Origin: Glandiceps talaboti
Taxonomy: Eukaryota > Hemichordata > Enteropneusta > Spengelidae
NCBI RefSeq assembly: GCF_964340395.1
Contig: NC_135550.1
Location: 15,790,484-15,854,483 of the forward strand
Length of the DNA stretch: 64,000 bases
Reading direction: 5' to 3'
Of the stretch, positions 13,038-26,551 are shown piece by piece. Positions within the stretch are counted from its first letter, which is position 1; every line of letters starts with the position of its first letter. The notes beneath the pieces were generated by a model. The model was not told the origin of the DNA, did no database searches, and saw only the letters and a list, made by a program, of their open reading frames with translations. A program made the translations under genes and the position numbers.

Positions 13038-15064
13038 GATGGATGGATAGATGAGTGGTACGTAAATATGCTTAGCTACCTGTGTTTATAAATGGTTAGT
13101 GCATTCATGTCTATGTTCATTCAATCACTACCTTCTTCTATGGACTCCAATTACCTTTGATGCACAAGCTTATAATTTTGTTTGCATGGTAGAGGTAATT
13201 ATTTGAAAACCAAATTTTGTACATAATCACAGTTTACTATATTGAGAGACACAAGTGTTTTGACCTAATTACAGGTGAGATTGGAGAATAAGTCCGTTGA
13301 TTTTCAACGTAAAGGTCACATTTGAAACCAAATAGCATTGTTACGATGAATAGACGTTAAGTTGTATTCACGTTTTGGTCTTTTTTGCAAGTCAAATCAG
13401 CATGTATTTGTTTTATTCTTAATTCTAAGCAGCCTGACGACAGCATTTTGGAAACGAACTTACAGAAAATATTTTCGTCAATAATGGTGATTATAGATCA
13501 CACAGTCACATATAACATTACTATCACATTTCACCTTGACCTCGACCAATGCAATATAATCAAAAAGACGATAATTCCACATCCGGCACTTTACTGAAAT
13601 TAGGAGCCAAAGCGTGTGAAGTAAACGGTTTGTCCGCCGAGGGATTAGGTTTCTGATGACCTTGAATAAAGCATTAACAATTTGTCATTATGACGCCTTC
13701 AACGGAATAAAGTACATTCACACATTTTGTGACATAACGTACAAGCACCTATGAAATTGTATTCACGTGTACCCTATACTGTCCATGTCATTTTGATTGA
13801 CAAAGCCTTTTTATCGAAAGTGCAAATGACAATGACATATATTCACACTTTAATAAGGCACATTCACTTACATACATATTACGTTTAAGATAGTACAGCA
13901 CGTTAGGTTTTCTAAGATTTTGATAATAGTATAACGGTAAACCTTTAATAGTCAACATTCAACCAGTGAACATACAAATGAGACCATCTATTCAAATGCT
14001 CATCCTTCCGTGTTCGTTAGAATAGTTAAAACCTTGACATAACTGAAAAAAATCCACGAGAATGCTATTCACAATGTAACCAAGGATAATTGCTGTTGAA
14101 TAAATCTCTGAGTCTGCCTTAGGAGGACTTACTTCCATGTTGACTTCGAAATGTCTTAATATTAGAGGCTCTTACAGAAATATTTACTGAAGTACACAAA
14201 ACACAGTTCTTGATTGAAAGACTAAGTTGAAATAAGATTACGGCAGTGTTCATCTTTCATTATGTTGTATTAGATGTATTGGGGGTACAAATTGATTGAA
14301 AAATAGTGTATCAAATAGGATGTATCAACACCTTAGTAGTGTTGTTTGCACTTCACCAGTAATTGTATGGGTACACTACAGGAATCTTTATTTTGCTCTT
14401 GTGTTAACATCAATAAAAAAGAGTGTTCCAGTAAATGTAGCGAATAAAAAGTACATTTGCAGGACTTTGAATCTCTCAGACTGAATATAAATCACATGCA
14501 ACGGATTGACACTAATATTAGGATGGACGTTATTTTTACTGGATATAAATTAGTAGTTTTTAGCTGACGATACATTGTGATAAGTATATACCAATATGAA
14601 TATGGCTTTCTACATATACTCAATTTGCTTTCATGAGAGAACATATCTGCACCCATCATTTTTTGTCAAAGTTATAAAAGAAAGCATGAACAATTTTTCA
14701 TTTCGATGGCTACGACCGGTCAGTGTCCGAAGTGCAACTGCATACGCAGATTTTGCAAATTCAACTTGAGCTAAGAATGCAACCAAGCGTTGTTTATCGC
14801 ATCACGGTGAGACAATTATGATACACTGAATAACGAACTATGTCCACAGTCTATAACTTCAACAAATATTCAACATACTGTAATTGTATACATTAATGGT
14901 AGCCAAAGAATCGACATTATTACCTGTACATGTGCTGTGATCTGTAATTCTAAGGAGATTCCCTTTTTTATCAGAATCTCAAGTGATTCACAAGGAGGCA
15001 GATTATCACAGCAAAGGCGCTACTTTACTTTCATTTGTGATCAAAGTCTATATTGAGGAATGAT

Positions 15065-15286
15065 TCATATTTGACTTGAATTGGTACGTTTTCTAGAAGA
15101 CCCGTGACTGCCATATTGTGTTGATTCGATGTTTTGTGACACACTTTCAGCGATAGCATCCAGCATGCCCTGTTTCATCATAAAGGCGATATACCTGAAG
15201 AGATTTATCCAAGCATCTTCTATTTTCCTATCCCATGATTTGCTTAAGGTTGGTTTTATGGACATAATGAATTGTTGACCGAATAC
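15065..15286 (-). CDS. Globin X-like gene B, exon 3 (helices G-H and C-terminal tail)
   Basis: After a CAG acceptor the exon starts in phase 0 with VFGQQFIMSIKPTL. It continues with WDRKIEDAWINLFRYIAF and MMKQG, then a tail ending SSRKRTNSSQI before TGA. The phase-0 junction after ...NLID is the classical G7.0 intron. AW..LF.YI...MK.G is the H-helix pattern of globin X-type proteins. Compared with gene C the protein has about 25 extra residues after MK.G; the tail is Ser/Thr/Asn-rich with a basic SRKR patch and ends S-Q-I, which fits a class I PDZ-ligand pattern. Complete gene B: exons of 155, 235 and 222 bp, 203 aa. A long (TC)n tract lies only about 22 nt upstream of the acceptor. Confidence 0.92.
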   Translation of the reverse strand, partial: VFGQQFIMSIKPTLSKSWDRKIEDAWINLFRYIAFMMKQGMLDAIAESVSQNIESTQYGSHGSSRKRTNSSQI

Positions 15287-15304
15287 CTGAAGGGTGAAAT
15301 TAAA

Positions 15305-15308
<4 letters not shown>

Positions 15309-15386
<78 letters not shown>
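15309..15386. repeat. (GA)39 microsatellite; (TC)n on the transcribed strand
   Basis: 78 bp of perfect GA. In the gene B transcript this is a CU repeat ending about 22 nt before the exon 3 acceptor, where a polypyrimidine tract normally sits. Confidence 0.98.
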
Positions 15387-15390
<4 letters not shown>

Positions 15391-15446
15391 TATGAGTAAT
15401 ATTCAATAAATACTACAACTATTTACAAGACAGACATGTATACATA

Positions 15447-15640
15447 TATAGTGGAGACATGGTGGTAAATCGGTCAGTGTCACCACCTTGCAATCTGCAT
15501 GTTTGAGTTTCGTTGCTGCCTTTTGAATGGCTGAAATCTTTCAACAAGATTTGCGCGTTCGTGTACGTGTTTCAGTTTACCCACCCGTGTAATTTGGAAC
15601 CAGCAAAGGCAAAACTGGCTATGCGAATGTTTTTACCCCT
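15447..15640 (+). mobile_element. Candidate tRNA-derived SINE
   Basis: GACATGGTGGTAAATCGGTC resembles a tRNA A-box/D-arm. About 30 nt later ATGTTTGAGTTTCGTTGC resembles a degraded B box (GGTTCGANTCC). Roughly 110 bp of unclassified body follows. No poly(A) or target duplication was identified, so this is only a plausible SINE. Confidence 0.3.
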
Positions 15641-16105
15641 ACACATTATGTGCTGCAATTGATTGTGCCAATATAGGTTTGTTCCAGTGTTACAGTAGTA
15701 AGTGTATGTGAAATTGACGAACATAGGACATTGTTGGTTTATGATTTATATACGTTTTTATCAGTCCCTTAAAAATGTTCATCAAAGACGTCGACGAAGC
15801 CTTTGGTAGGCCTTTTCAGATATATTATCCGATAGTATAATCTAAGTACTAAATGTCAAAATCCTGAATGTGTTACCCGGTGGGTCAGATGCGCAGACAC
15901 GCAGGGAAATAAAAAATCGAAACCCCTAGAAATGTGTGGATAATATATGTCATCGGTGACAATAGCATGTAATATTTACAGTGTAATACACGTCATGCAT
16001 TATTTGATTTTGTCCCTGATAACGAAAATTGCAATCATATTTGAAGGGGCATTGACTAAATTGATGTCTACAGGATACTCTTACAGTTTATGGCGTAATA
16101 CTCAC

Positions 16106-16340
16106 GTCAATGAGATTAACATCTGCCTCATAACTCAAATGGCGCCTACCAAGTTCTCGTAGCGTCTGTTCGACTTTGGGTCTATTTTTTTCTGCAATAT
16201 GAGTGAGAAGATCTCTGACAACATTCATAAACCGGAGGCCATGTTCTCTCACTCTTATCATGTTCTGTTTGTCTTGCTCTGTTATCGGCATTCCCGGTAG
16301 CCCGAAGTATTTCTTTGTTTCTGGATGCTGGTCAAATAAT
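16106..16340 (-). CDS. Globin X-like gene B, exon 2 (helices C-F)
   Basis: From a TTGCAG acceptor the exon reads LFDQHPETKKYFGLPG, then VREHGLRFMNVVRDLL, and ends LGRRHLSYEADVNLID before donor GTGAGT. The invariant CD1 Phe (second aromatic of KKYF), distal His E7 (EHGLRFM) and proximal His F8 (LGRRH) are all present, so the product should bind heme. 235 bp, phase 2 in and phase 0 out. The CD/EF region differs from A and C by small indels, and acidic residues seen in A and C are partly replaced (NRPKVEQ). Exon 1 is at 22500-22654 and exon 3 at 15065-15286. Confidence 0.93.
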
Positions 16341-16433
16341 CTGCAAGAAGATAACAGTGTTACAAATGTAAGAGTTCACTAACTGATGTAAACAAGATAT
16401 ATATTTTATATATTATATGCAATGTTATATGCA

Positions 16434-16434
<1 letters not shown>

Positions 16435-16517
<83 letters not shown>

Positions 16518-16519
16518 TT

Positions 16520-16559
<40 letters not shown>

Positions 16560-16595
16560 TATATATATTATATATATTTATTATATATATATATA
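16435..16595. repeat. (TA)n-rich block, partly imperfect
   Basis: A long TA tract (to about 16510), then several shorter TA runs separated by AAATATATTTATAT-type sequence. Confidence 0.95.
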
Positions 16596-16879
16596 AGGCT
16601 TCACCATAATTTCAAAACCCTTTGAAAGTAATCAATATAAAGAAAACCCATGTAAGTGCACATGATTATACATATTCTTGACAAAATAATCTCCGTCCTT
16701 CCAGGTGCCCATTTTCATTCCTTCTTTGACTGGAGCAGATTCATGAAAAATTCAAATCTTATGAAGAAGTTTCAGATTAATAGCAAATCGGATGTTTAAA
16801 CTACTTTTTGGCTTTATATTATTGCCAAGTAATGTCCGTACAATCAGAGAGCACGCTCAATTAATCACATGTAAACAGA

Positions 16880-17147
16880 ATGCTTTACGTATATTGATGT
16901 TCTTCAATCCTTAGTTATCATCAAATTTTATACACAAATTATATGAAATGTGCAGGGTTGTTATTCAGGACTTGGGAGCTTTTTCATCGTCAATGTATGC
17001 ATCAAGTCATAGGAAGTTTACCAAACCCTAAACATTTCCTGCCATGGCAATAAGGAAGATTTTCATTAGAATTAATGCTTTGTTCAAGTTTTTGAGATAT
17101 CATGTTCACAGACAAGCAGACGTACAGACAGACGTACAGACAGACGT

Positions 17148-17200
<53 letters not shown>

Positions 17201-17245
17201 TGTATAAAAATAACCATCCCTTTAATGCGGAAGGTAAAACCTGAC
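16880..17245 (+). mobile_element. Tandem-repeat plus (AGAC)n element, copy 3
   Basis: The phrase TTTTTGAGATATCATGTTCA precedes an AGAC array (about 17118-17198, with CGTACAGA variants at its start). The array is followed by CATCCCTTTAATGCGGAAGG. Both flanks correspond to those of the copies at 3.9 kb and 7.9 kb. Upstream boundary uncertain. Confidence 0.5.
17118..17198. repeat. (AGAC)n microsatellite
   Basis: About 20 tetranucleotide units with two GTACAGAC variants at the left end. Confidence 0.97.
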
Positions 17246-20200
17246 TTCCTGACAGGTTAAAGAGTGTGATTTCGATGATTGTGAAATATTTTGTAATGTA
17301 TTTGAGGAGTAAGACAGGTCAATTCATAGATTGCATCCAAGAGCTTTATGAATATGATCATTATTGCAAACATAACATAATGACATGCGATTAATATTCA
17401 ATCATGAAAATGACCCCAAACATATTCTGGTGAGAAGGTAGTTTAAAGTGGATACCTATTTATTCCCCTTGGTGTTGTTTTAATCACGCAAGTCATCATA
17501 AAACAAGTAGTACCGATTAACAGTGAGAGTAACAGGCTACTCTGATCATTGCCTTCAATCAATCGAAGGCCGAGTATTCATGCAACTGCGATATTTATTG
17601 AGAACATATACAATACATTATTGAACTAAACTACTCCGTGTGGTTATTGACAACTCTTGTGTAGAAAAAGAAATGTTAATCATATCTAATATTACATATC
17701 ACAGAATTGCCGTTTGCAAACTATATTAATAGACACAAGCTAATAGAAATAGTGAAAATGCATGTGATAGATTACAGTCAACTGGGTGATAGCAGCAAAT
17801 TGCTTATGCGGACACAATCACTCTGTATTCCAGTTAGTGTATAACATTGGAACACCCTGAAGATGTACATTGGAATGTCGTTGAAGTCTAGTTAAAATCA
17901 AGTAAGAGAGGGCCACTTAACTTACATTATTGATAGCATACATCAACATGTTGTAATTATATAGTCTTAGTGTATCTTTGTCAGATTGCCTAAAGGGCAT
18001 CTATAATTGACGTATGCTTACTGTAGTTTGTGAAAACATGTTGTCAGGGAAATGGCATCTACCCTCAGTAGTAGACTTTCTGGATGTACATCCGGACTCT
18101 TGAGCCTGAGCCTTGTTTTAGTTCTCAACAAGCACTTTTGGACTTGAACACTCTGCCTTCATCTTTATCTATTAGAGTTACCTTACTATCTTAGCTACAA
18201 TGGGCCTTCTTCTGTGTGAATGTGGCTTCTTTTACGGCCTCTTTTAGTTTGGTTGGTTGACGAAATCTTACCGCCAGTCTTTCAATAGTGCAGTTGGCCA
18301 CATGTACGCGTTGAGGATTCAGATTGCCTTTGTGTTTGATAAAATCACAATTTTGCCTTTCTATATGCTCGGTCACAAAAATAATAATATTACAATATAT
18401 TTGGAATCTCATATACTCCTTGACTGTGTGACATATTTAGGACAATGTTTGTATCTTGCTAATTAAACGAGGATTTTATGAAACATATTTATGAGTTTAT
18501 CATTCAGTGTAAAGAGTTTATTTAGATCTTTTCCATGTGATCTATATAATTCACAATTCTATATCTTCCAATGCAAAATATCATTATAATAATCCCATGT
18601 AAGCATATTGAAATCCTTTTGAATGCATGTATGTTATTAAGCAATTGTTAACTGTCGTCACTCATATTTTCATTTTGTCAATGTGTGCTCCGATAGTAGT
18701 GTATCTTTTTTCCCAGTATTGTTTTGCATTTGTACATATTGCATAATACAATAATTATACAAAGCATAAATACCGTTACATAACGGTCGAGCTTGATAAA
18801 AAAAAACCCGCTCGTAAAGTGAAAATGGCAATAGCTTTCAATGTCTGAAGTTCTTTGTATAACCCGAGATATTGTATGTCCATGCCAGCACTGCTTCTGT
18901 TTGGACAAAGTGGATTGTTTATATAAATCTATCTCTAACTGTGCCATACTATTATTAAATGTCAGTTTGTCCCTAAAGTAGATTTCAATAAGTGCTTCAT
19001 CTAGACATTGCTGACGTTCAACATTATACCTAGGAGCAGTTAAAGTTGGTAATTGCTCCGTTGGGTCAAGTTACGTCTGGTTCATAAACCAACCTCCGGC
19101 AACTCTTTCTCTGAAGTATTCATTTTCATGTAATCTGGCGACGTGTTATTTGTAAAACCTTATAGAGGTCACAACGATGTTGAATATCAATCACTATTTT
19201 CGTGCTATCGTTCACGTGTAAATAAGATGTGACGGAAAATAATGCTATGCACATGCAATGAATGTTTTGAGCAGGTGTTCTACTTATATTATCATGCTAA
19301 ATACGCATAGTCTATCACTTGTATGTTTTAAGGAATACATACTTAAAAACATGAATTGTGTATTTAATTTAAGATCGATCATTTCTTTCATCGCCTGATC
19401 ACAATCTACTGATAATAATTAAATGTATTGTTAAACAACATACGGTATCATATGAGTACCAGAGAAGCACAAATTGCAAATTGTCTTCTGTGATTCATTC
19501 AACAAAAGCAATAAACTGTACGAGCGAAACTAGCAGAAAATGTAAATTAATTTAGTCCAGAATATTATTAATTGGCACTGTCATTATATGATATAGTCAA
19601 CAGATGTTCGATTCCATTAATTAAGGTTTGATAATAACTTAAAAAAAACCCAGCATATATACGTAAATGGTATAATGAGTGGTTGTAATCTTCCGAGAAA
19701 GCTAGCCTTTAATTTAGGTGCCATGTTGTCCGCGAAAGGTTTAACTAATCACATGGTCATTATGACAGACATACGCCAAAAACTATATATATTGCATTTC
19801 TATATTACAGACAATATAAACAGCGCTAAAAGTTGGTATATACGGTAAGGATATAAGCAATGAATACGCATGAAAGGCGGTACCATACTAAATTCGAGGT
19901 CATTTAAATTCAAACATATCTTATGGAGGTTACCTCGTCTTTTAAGCAACATTGATATGTCCCCAGGGGTTTAGTGATTGGTGTGTTAGAAGAAGTAACA
20001 CGTTACTGCGAGTTTCATTGTGCATCGACATTCACCAAATTTGAAGCAATTTAGTAAAATATATCTCATTTGCAAAACAATTGCTCATGCCCATATCTAC
20101 CATGTCGACCTATGCAAGATCTATAATGCTATGAATAGTCATAACAAAATTTCGTCAATTCACAGAATACTAACCAATGCTTTATAGACTTTTAGGGTTT

Positions 20201-22499
20201 TTATAGAGACCCTTAAAAGCTATGAAATAATTTATTTCACCTTAAAGCTTAAGAAAGTATATAATTATATGAATAGTTGAAAATGAGTGCACACAGAAAG
20301 AACAATATGTTACCCATTGTGAAATACACAAAACAGTAGTAGAATATATAATTACTTTGTTTTGGGGTGTCATACCTGATGTGATGTGTCTCTATAGTCA
20401 AAGAAATCAAACACAAAAGATATAATTGTATCTGAATATGCACCTGAAGGGTGTAGGTGACATACAATGTTTCTTTCAATTCCAAAATACAGGGCACTGA
20501 CTTCAAGAATGTCGATTAAAGTGAGCCCGATAGAATACGTTACAGTTAAAGAAATCTCTTAAAGTGCGAACAGCAGGATGAAATGATGATATATATTCTC
20601 AAACAGTATTAGACTATTCAAGCTTTATTGAACTCAATGCATTGCGCATGTTTTGGATCTATAATGAATAACCATTAAAGATAACTGGCAGTAAGACATA
20701 GAGTATATAGAAAAGAAGAAAGACTCGTAGTCTATAAGTTTTATTATCTAGAACGCACCTCGGGGATCAATCTCCCTGAACATTAAAGTTTTAAACATCT
20801 CTCCAAAATAAAAGCAAGCGCCATATAAACAATGTTATGCATTATTTACATTTTGGAACAGAGTCACTAAGACTGAGGTCAGATACAGAATATGTAATAT
20901 AATAATATTGAATTCGTGAATAGCTACCTGTAGCCTTCCTTCAGATTTCATTAACGTCCAATATACGCAGTACTATTCAATTTTGTTAACGTAATAATGT
21001 TCTATTTGACAAGCGCGCATAAAGACATAATAACTATTATGATCATGGTATCTTGAATAATTATATAAATCTCATTTTGAAGCTGTTTGACAAGAGGTAG
21101 TCACGTAGCAGCTGTGGCCTTTGTTTTCTAATGGAATGGTCATTAACCAAGACGTAGATCCATCCGTTTGCTTTAAAATAATTAAGTCTTCGAAGCTTAG
21201 GGCATCGAGTTGCCTTGCAAAAGTAATTTGTCACCGAGAAAGGAGACAATGTTAAACTTGAACAAATGACCAGATACATCGAGTAATGAATGTCCTTACC
21301 ATTTTGCCAAATAACTGCATTTCGTAAATTTAAAATGAACGCTCTTTGAGAAGTGATTGACGGAATATGTACCATATGTTCTATTATTTGTAAGGTAATT
21401 CGTTTCATCAATCAACCCTTGTCGATATGCAATCAACGGTTATTTCGCGATTGCAACTCTACACCTAATAAGATTTAAAACCTAAAACACGATTTTCGAC
21501 CTAAAATGTGCGAGGAGAATAATGATTTTCAAACTGTAAGTCAGCCATCCTTCAGGGCAAGTTATCAGTTTCAGTTCTGCCGCTGTAGAATGACTGCTAG
21601 ATATGATGGCAACCCCAAAGGCATATCATTAACGATGTCTGATAAGTACTTGCAATATTTTCTTTGTCTTATGTTATGACTGATGTTGCACGCAAAGCAA
21701 CTTTAATACCCAGTCACTGTGATACTCTATACTCGTATTTTAATGTGTAGACCAAGCTGTTACGGTCCTTAATATAATCTGATTATCGATTAGATATTGC
21801 GGGCAACACTATCAGAAACATGCAATTGGGTGTGTTCCATTTGACAGAGCAGCAATAACGAAAACATTTATTTACATTTGTAAGTATCCGAACAGAGTGA
21901 AAAGATACAGATTTCATAGAACGTTTATGTCATTTTTCAGCTCTTAAATGAATCCTGTAGGTTAAGGCTGAGCACCTTTTTGTACCTTTATGTACACTTT
22001 TTGTATGTTGACAATGATTCATTGAGCTGCATACGGGAATCCATATTCTCTTATCAATTCAATAAAAGCCACATAGTCGAATGATTAATTGCTACATTTA
22101 CAGCATAAAGTTCATAAATATGGCCATCCATCATGTTTTATATGACAAGAAATATAAACGTATGTTTTTCCAAATCGATTCATATATATATGTCTACATT
22201 CATGTTCCCTGGTGAAACCTGATGGACATCCATGTCAATCACGTCAGCATGTTGTTGGTTTAATGACAACCTATCCATACGATGTAGTCACTATTAATAA
22301 TTTCCATGCACTAACCATTCTTTGCGTACATGTAAAAAAAAATGAGTAAATGGAATTCAAATCGACACCAATTGAACGGATGGATGTTAGTGTATCCTGT
22401 CCACGACATGAAGAATGCACTTCATATTTACAAGCTACACTTACAGGAAACGCATGCGGAATTTAAATTATTCCAACAAGTATTATCATGGTTACTCAC

Positions 22500-22654
22500 C
22501 CTGTGAACATCAAGAGTCCTATTCGCTCTAAATCTCCTCGAATGCCCTGCCATGTTTGGACGAGAAGTTTCTCGTGTTCTTTGGTTAACGTCGGTGTTTC
22601 CGCAGGCATCGATAATGATCGCGATCTTACAGTCTTTACCGGATTATTACCCAT
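22500..22654 (-). CDS. Globin X-like gene B, exon 1 (helices A-B, divergent N-terminus)
   Basis: Starts MGNNPVKTVRSRSLSMPAET, continues LTKEHEKLLVQTWQGIRGDL and ends ERIGLLMFT plus GG before donor GTGAGT; 155 bp, phase 2. Trp A12 and the DLERIG.L.F pattern are conserved with A, C and D. The N-terminus is about 8 codons longer than in C and D, lacks Cys3, and has Val where the myristoylation consensus wants Ser/Thr/Ala/Gly/Cys/Asn. It carries K7, R10 and R12 instead. Acylation is therefore doubtful, unlike in its paralogues. The ATG is the one that keeps the MG start; a CACGTG E-box lies 120 bp upstream (22774-22779), a motif that occurs often in this window. Confidence 0.88.
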
Positions 22655-25124
22655 TATGTCGAATGGGTCATTGGCATATGGTGATACTCAAGAGGTCTCA
22701 TGTATACAACCCTTCTGATGTATATTGTGTTTTACGACTGACTGTCAAGGGTACATATGAGTCAGTAGGTTTACACGTGCACAGGCTGCTCGGGCCTATC
22801 AAGTGGACTGATTTAGTCTAAAGACACTTATGTGTGATGCGCCAGTAGGAGCTTTATCTCTCATCGTTGCCTAGACCTGGCCATACAATTACACTACGTC
22901 GGAAATTGTTAAAGATTCACCACGCTTGTCAAATATACATAGCATCAACATAACAAAAGCTAGATGAAGTAATGATATAATCACTCAACTCATGTATTGG
23001 GTCAAAGAAGATAAAGGCATCGGTAGTAATTTAGTTTTACTTCATTTACGGATACATTTTCTAATCAGTGCGTATGGTACGGGTCCCTTGTGGTGACCAC
23101 TAGAGTCGCAGCAATATGGCAACCTGGAAACAACAACTTTTTCTTTTGGACGAGAACAGATTATCGGGTCCTGTACTCGAAATAATCGTCGACAATAATA
23201 GTTCGTTCCAAAACGCAGACTGAATAAGTATATATTTATTAACAGTGTTGACAGCACATTGATGTAACTAGGTGATATGTAAATTCAAAGGCGATGATAT
23301 CGTACTTACGAATGCTCAAAGTGAATCTTACTGTATGAGTGAGTGTTCTACTATTTACACAACACGCTTACGCTTTGGCAGAAAGATAGACATCACCTTA
23401 AGCTATACATTACAGTGCATCAATTTGTTACAGCTGGCGTACGAACCAAAGCATTTGGAGTTAGATATCTATCTTAGCGGAGATACAGATGATATTACGT
23501 TATGGTGATTTTGAATTTCAACAAAAGAGGCTTTTATGTTAGAAAGGTAACGCTTTAGCCCTTCAATATGCCTGCCTGATTAATTTGTATAAACAATTTG
23601 TTATGAACAGATCATGAAACTGATTTTGTTTTCAAGGCTAACATTCCAAATGTTAAAAAAAACGATTCATGTTTGCTGAAAGATTTAATTTACAATTTCA
23701 TGATCAGCTTTGAGTATTATTTGAGTATTATTTAAATGCATTGCATCATTTGCTGTTCAAAATACATTGCAAAATTAAACCTGCCTTCACAACCATTTCA
23801 TTCCATTTTTGTATCAAAGACGAAATTTTAGAAGCAAATTCCAGTTTTGAGATCGTCCTCCGATATATAATATTAAAATACCATACACTTAACATTGCTG
23901 GAGTAAAATCAAGGTGCAAAATTGGCAGTGTGGGTTCATTATAGAGTAGGAACTAAGTATGATATTGCTCCCTTTCATAATATTTAATTAAGTTGTCTTG
24001 CTATTATAAATGTGTACACATGTATATGTAATAAATTGCGTGTGAACACAATACGTAAAATATGTTTGCTAAACCATTTTAATTTGGAAATTTGAAAATG
24101 CATTTAGGCTGGTAATTGTATACGTGTTCGTAATTGAGGGTGTGTATTTAACGGCCCTTGAGCGCTCAAAAGAATAAGATTTTTTTTTACAGTTAATTGA
24201 CACTTGCTTGTACCTTGCAAAGTCCACAATATGCGTCATCACACCTCCTTCACAAAAATAGCACAGAATTTATGACTTTGCCTGTTTCCGTTTGTCTTAA
24301 TAATGCATGATGGATGTAACTATGCTATGAAACCGATGACATGGTTCATGTCATATATCACAACCAAGGGTAAGATATAATGACACGTGAAACCAATGTT
24401 TCAGAACGTTACACACTTGTACCTTTGTACAAACATAGAACTGAAGTGGAACTTGTATTAATATGATGATATAACAATATGTTAGAAATTCTAGACCATT
24501 GCCCTTTACCAATACGGACTAGTTTTGATATCTCGTCTCAAGTCCATGACTCGACTTAAGCGGTTCGTCATATCTGTAGCTGGCCTGTTTTCTTGAATTA
24601 ACCAAATTGTATTGACCACTCTAACGCCACCACTGAAGCAGTGCATTCCATGTAAAGCCCATTATTGTTTTTACCAATTTTCGCAGCCATGCTTCTAATT
24701 TAGGATCTGAAATATCTGTAACATGGTTACACAATTTGATGTTATTCGTACGTGTATATCATTATTGTTGCTGTGTTATTAATCTAAGTGCACATTTCCA
24801 ATGAATGATGACAGATTTACAACACTTCAGTGAAACATACACTTCACCATATTTCAAAATCCATGACTTGCTTTTATAAGAACCATTACCGATATTGGAT
24901 TTAATCGTAGTTGCTGAAAAAAAAAATATTAAAAAGCTAAAGTGTTTTCTCACTAAGTACTGACCGAAAAAGAAATCTTCATAGAGTAAAAACTTACCTA
25001 GTCGTAGGTTTACAGGTTTCGTTTTTTGTACCCTTTTGTTGTAGATGTTTGAAAATGTTCGAAAATCATGTATATGACCTTTGCACAATACACCGGAGAC
25101 ATGTTGATTAATGTCCCATGTGCG

Positions 25125-25151
25125 TACGTGCATGCGTGCGTGCGTGCGTGC

Positions 25152-25222
<71 letters not shown>
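25125..25222. repeat. (GTGC)n-(GT)n microsatellite
   Basis: A short GTGC array passes into about 32 GT units. Confidence 0.97.
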
Positions 25223-25224
<2 letters not shown>

Positions 25225-26551
25225 GGAGAGAGGGAAGGGTGTACAGCCACTACTTGCAACAGATTAATTTCCTGTACGTGTAATAACAATTTTAATAAAG
25301 CTAATACACGTCTTGGAGAGACTTCAATTTATAACATTTGTCGTTTACGAAATGTGGTGCAAGTTTAGCTTTTATTACTCAGAAATACAATGTTCATTAT
25401 ACCTGTCGTTTTTTTAAAATTACAAGTGGCTGTTGTACGGCCTGTGGGTAGGTGGAGAGGCGCCATTATACACTAATTTGAAAGTTTTTTTCTATTTTGT
25501 GTGCCTTGGCAAAGTATGTATAAATGTATTCCCCGGGCATGCATTCTCCTTGTTATCATTGCTGCTTTGTAAATAATTGACCATTCCAATGGCACATTGC
25601 AAGTAAGGGTTTTCATTGTGTCAGATAAATCATCCAATTGAAATATTCCTTGTCTTGTCTGCAGGATGAAAGTCAATGTGTTGATCTAAGTGTATACGAT
25701 ACAGTAACATCACGTAAGTAACCCTAGCCTACAATTTCACACAGCAATAATCGTTGCTACCGGTTGCCCTCAGTCAGTTGTTTGTCATAATCTTCAAAAG
25801 CACCTTTAATATTTATTTTGTTCTCCGTTCGAGAGATATCATAAAGAAGAGACGAGCGACAAATAAACCACAACTCAAAAGAAAGAAAGGAACGGTCTTG
25901 CAACGTGTTATAGATACGTTATTTTATAGAATAAACCAGCATGTCACATGTGTGAAAGAAGTGCGATCAGCACGTAGTATCGACTTTTCATTAACACTTG
26001 CCAGAAACACACATTTATTACATGTTACCAGATATGCCATCGGCCTTATATTGGTTTATCCTTGACATCTTATCAATTCCAGTGTTATCTCGTTCAAAAT
26101 GAACACGGCTATGGTGAACTAGTTATGAAAAATGTCTCCGAGCTCATACTGAAAACATTTATATATATAAGTGAGAACTGGATGGTCTCAACAACCTCAA
26201 CTGAAGTGGTTTCAAAAAGCTCTGACTCGCTTTCGTCCTGTTAAAAGAGCATCTGCAGGTAGGTAAATGAAAGAATGCAGTAATACATACAAAGGAATGC
26301 TGGGATGTGAAACGCTCAGTACAAATGAAATGCGTGACAAGGTGTGAAAGTATAAAATTTTAAAAAGAAATGAACAGTTATGTTATGTTATTAGAGTTAA
26401 AGGCGTTCAACCTTCAGGGTTCAAAGTTGAGTCTTTTAATTCAAAAAAACATCTTGAAGTGTGTAAAGTCACTCGACAATAACAGACATGTCGTTCTCTT
26501 AATGTCACACGATGCTGAAATATGATGCTACATGCTAAAACATAAATTCAC

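Larger units (their letters stand above)
15287..16105 (-). other. Intron 2 of globin gene B (G7.0 position)
   Basis: 819 bp, from donor GTGAGT (16100-16105) to acceptor CAG (15287-15289). It contains a (GA)39 tract and a tRNA-like SINE candidate; the rest is unremarkable. Confidence 0.9.
16341..22499 (-). other. Intron 1 of globin gene B (B12.2 position)
   Basis: 6159 bp. It carries a TA-rich block (16435-16595) about 95 bp upstream of the exon 2 acceptor and the third (AGAC)n element (about 16880-17245). From about 17250 to 22490 I see only AT-rich sequence with no recognisable gene, repeat family or RNA. Confidence 0.85.

Noticed and set aside
22774-22779. CACGTG as a specific regulator of the globin genes
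   Set aside because: The hexamer occurs about fifteen times across the window, so its presence upstream of B and C is not distinctive.
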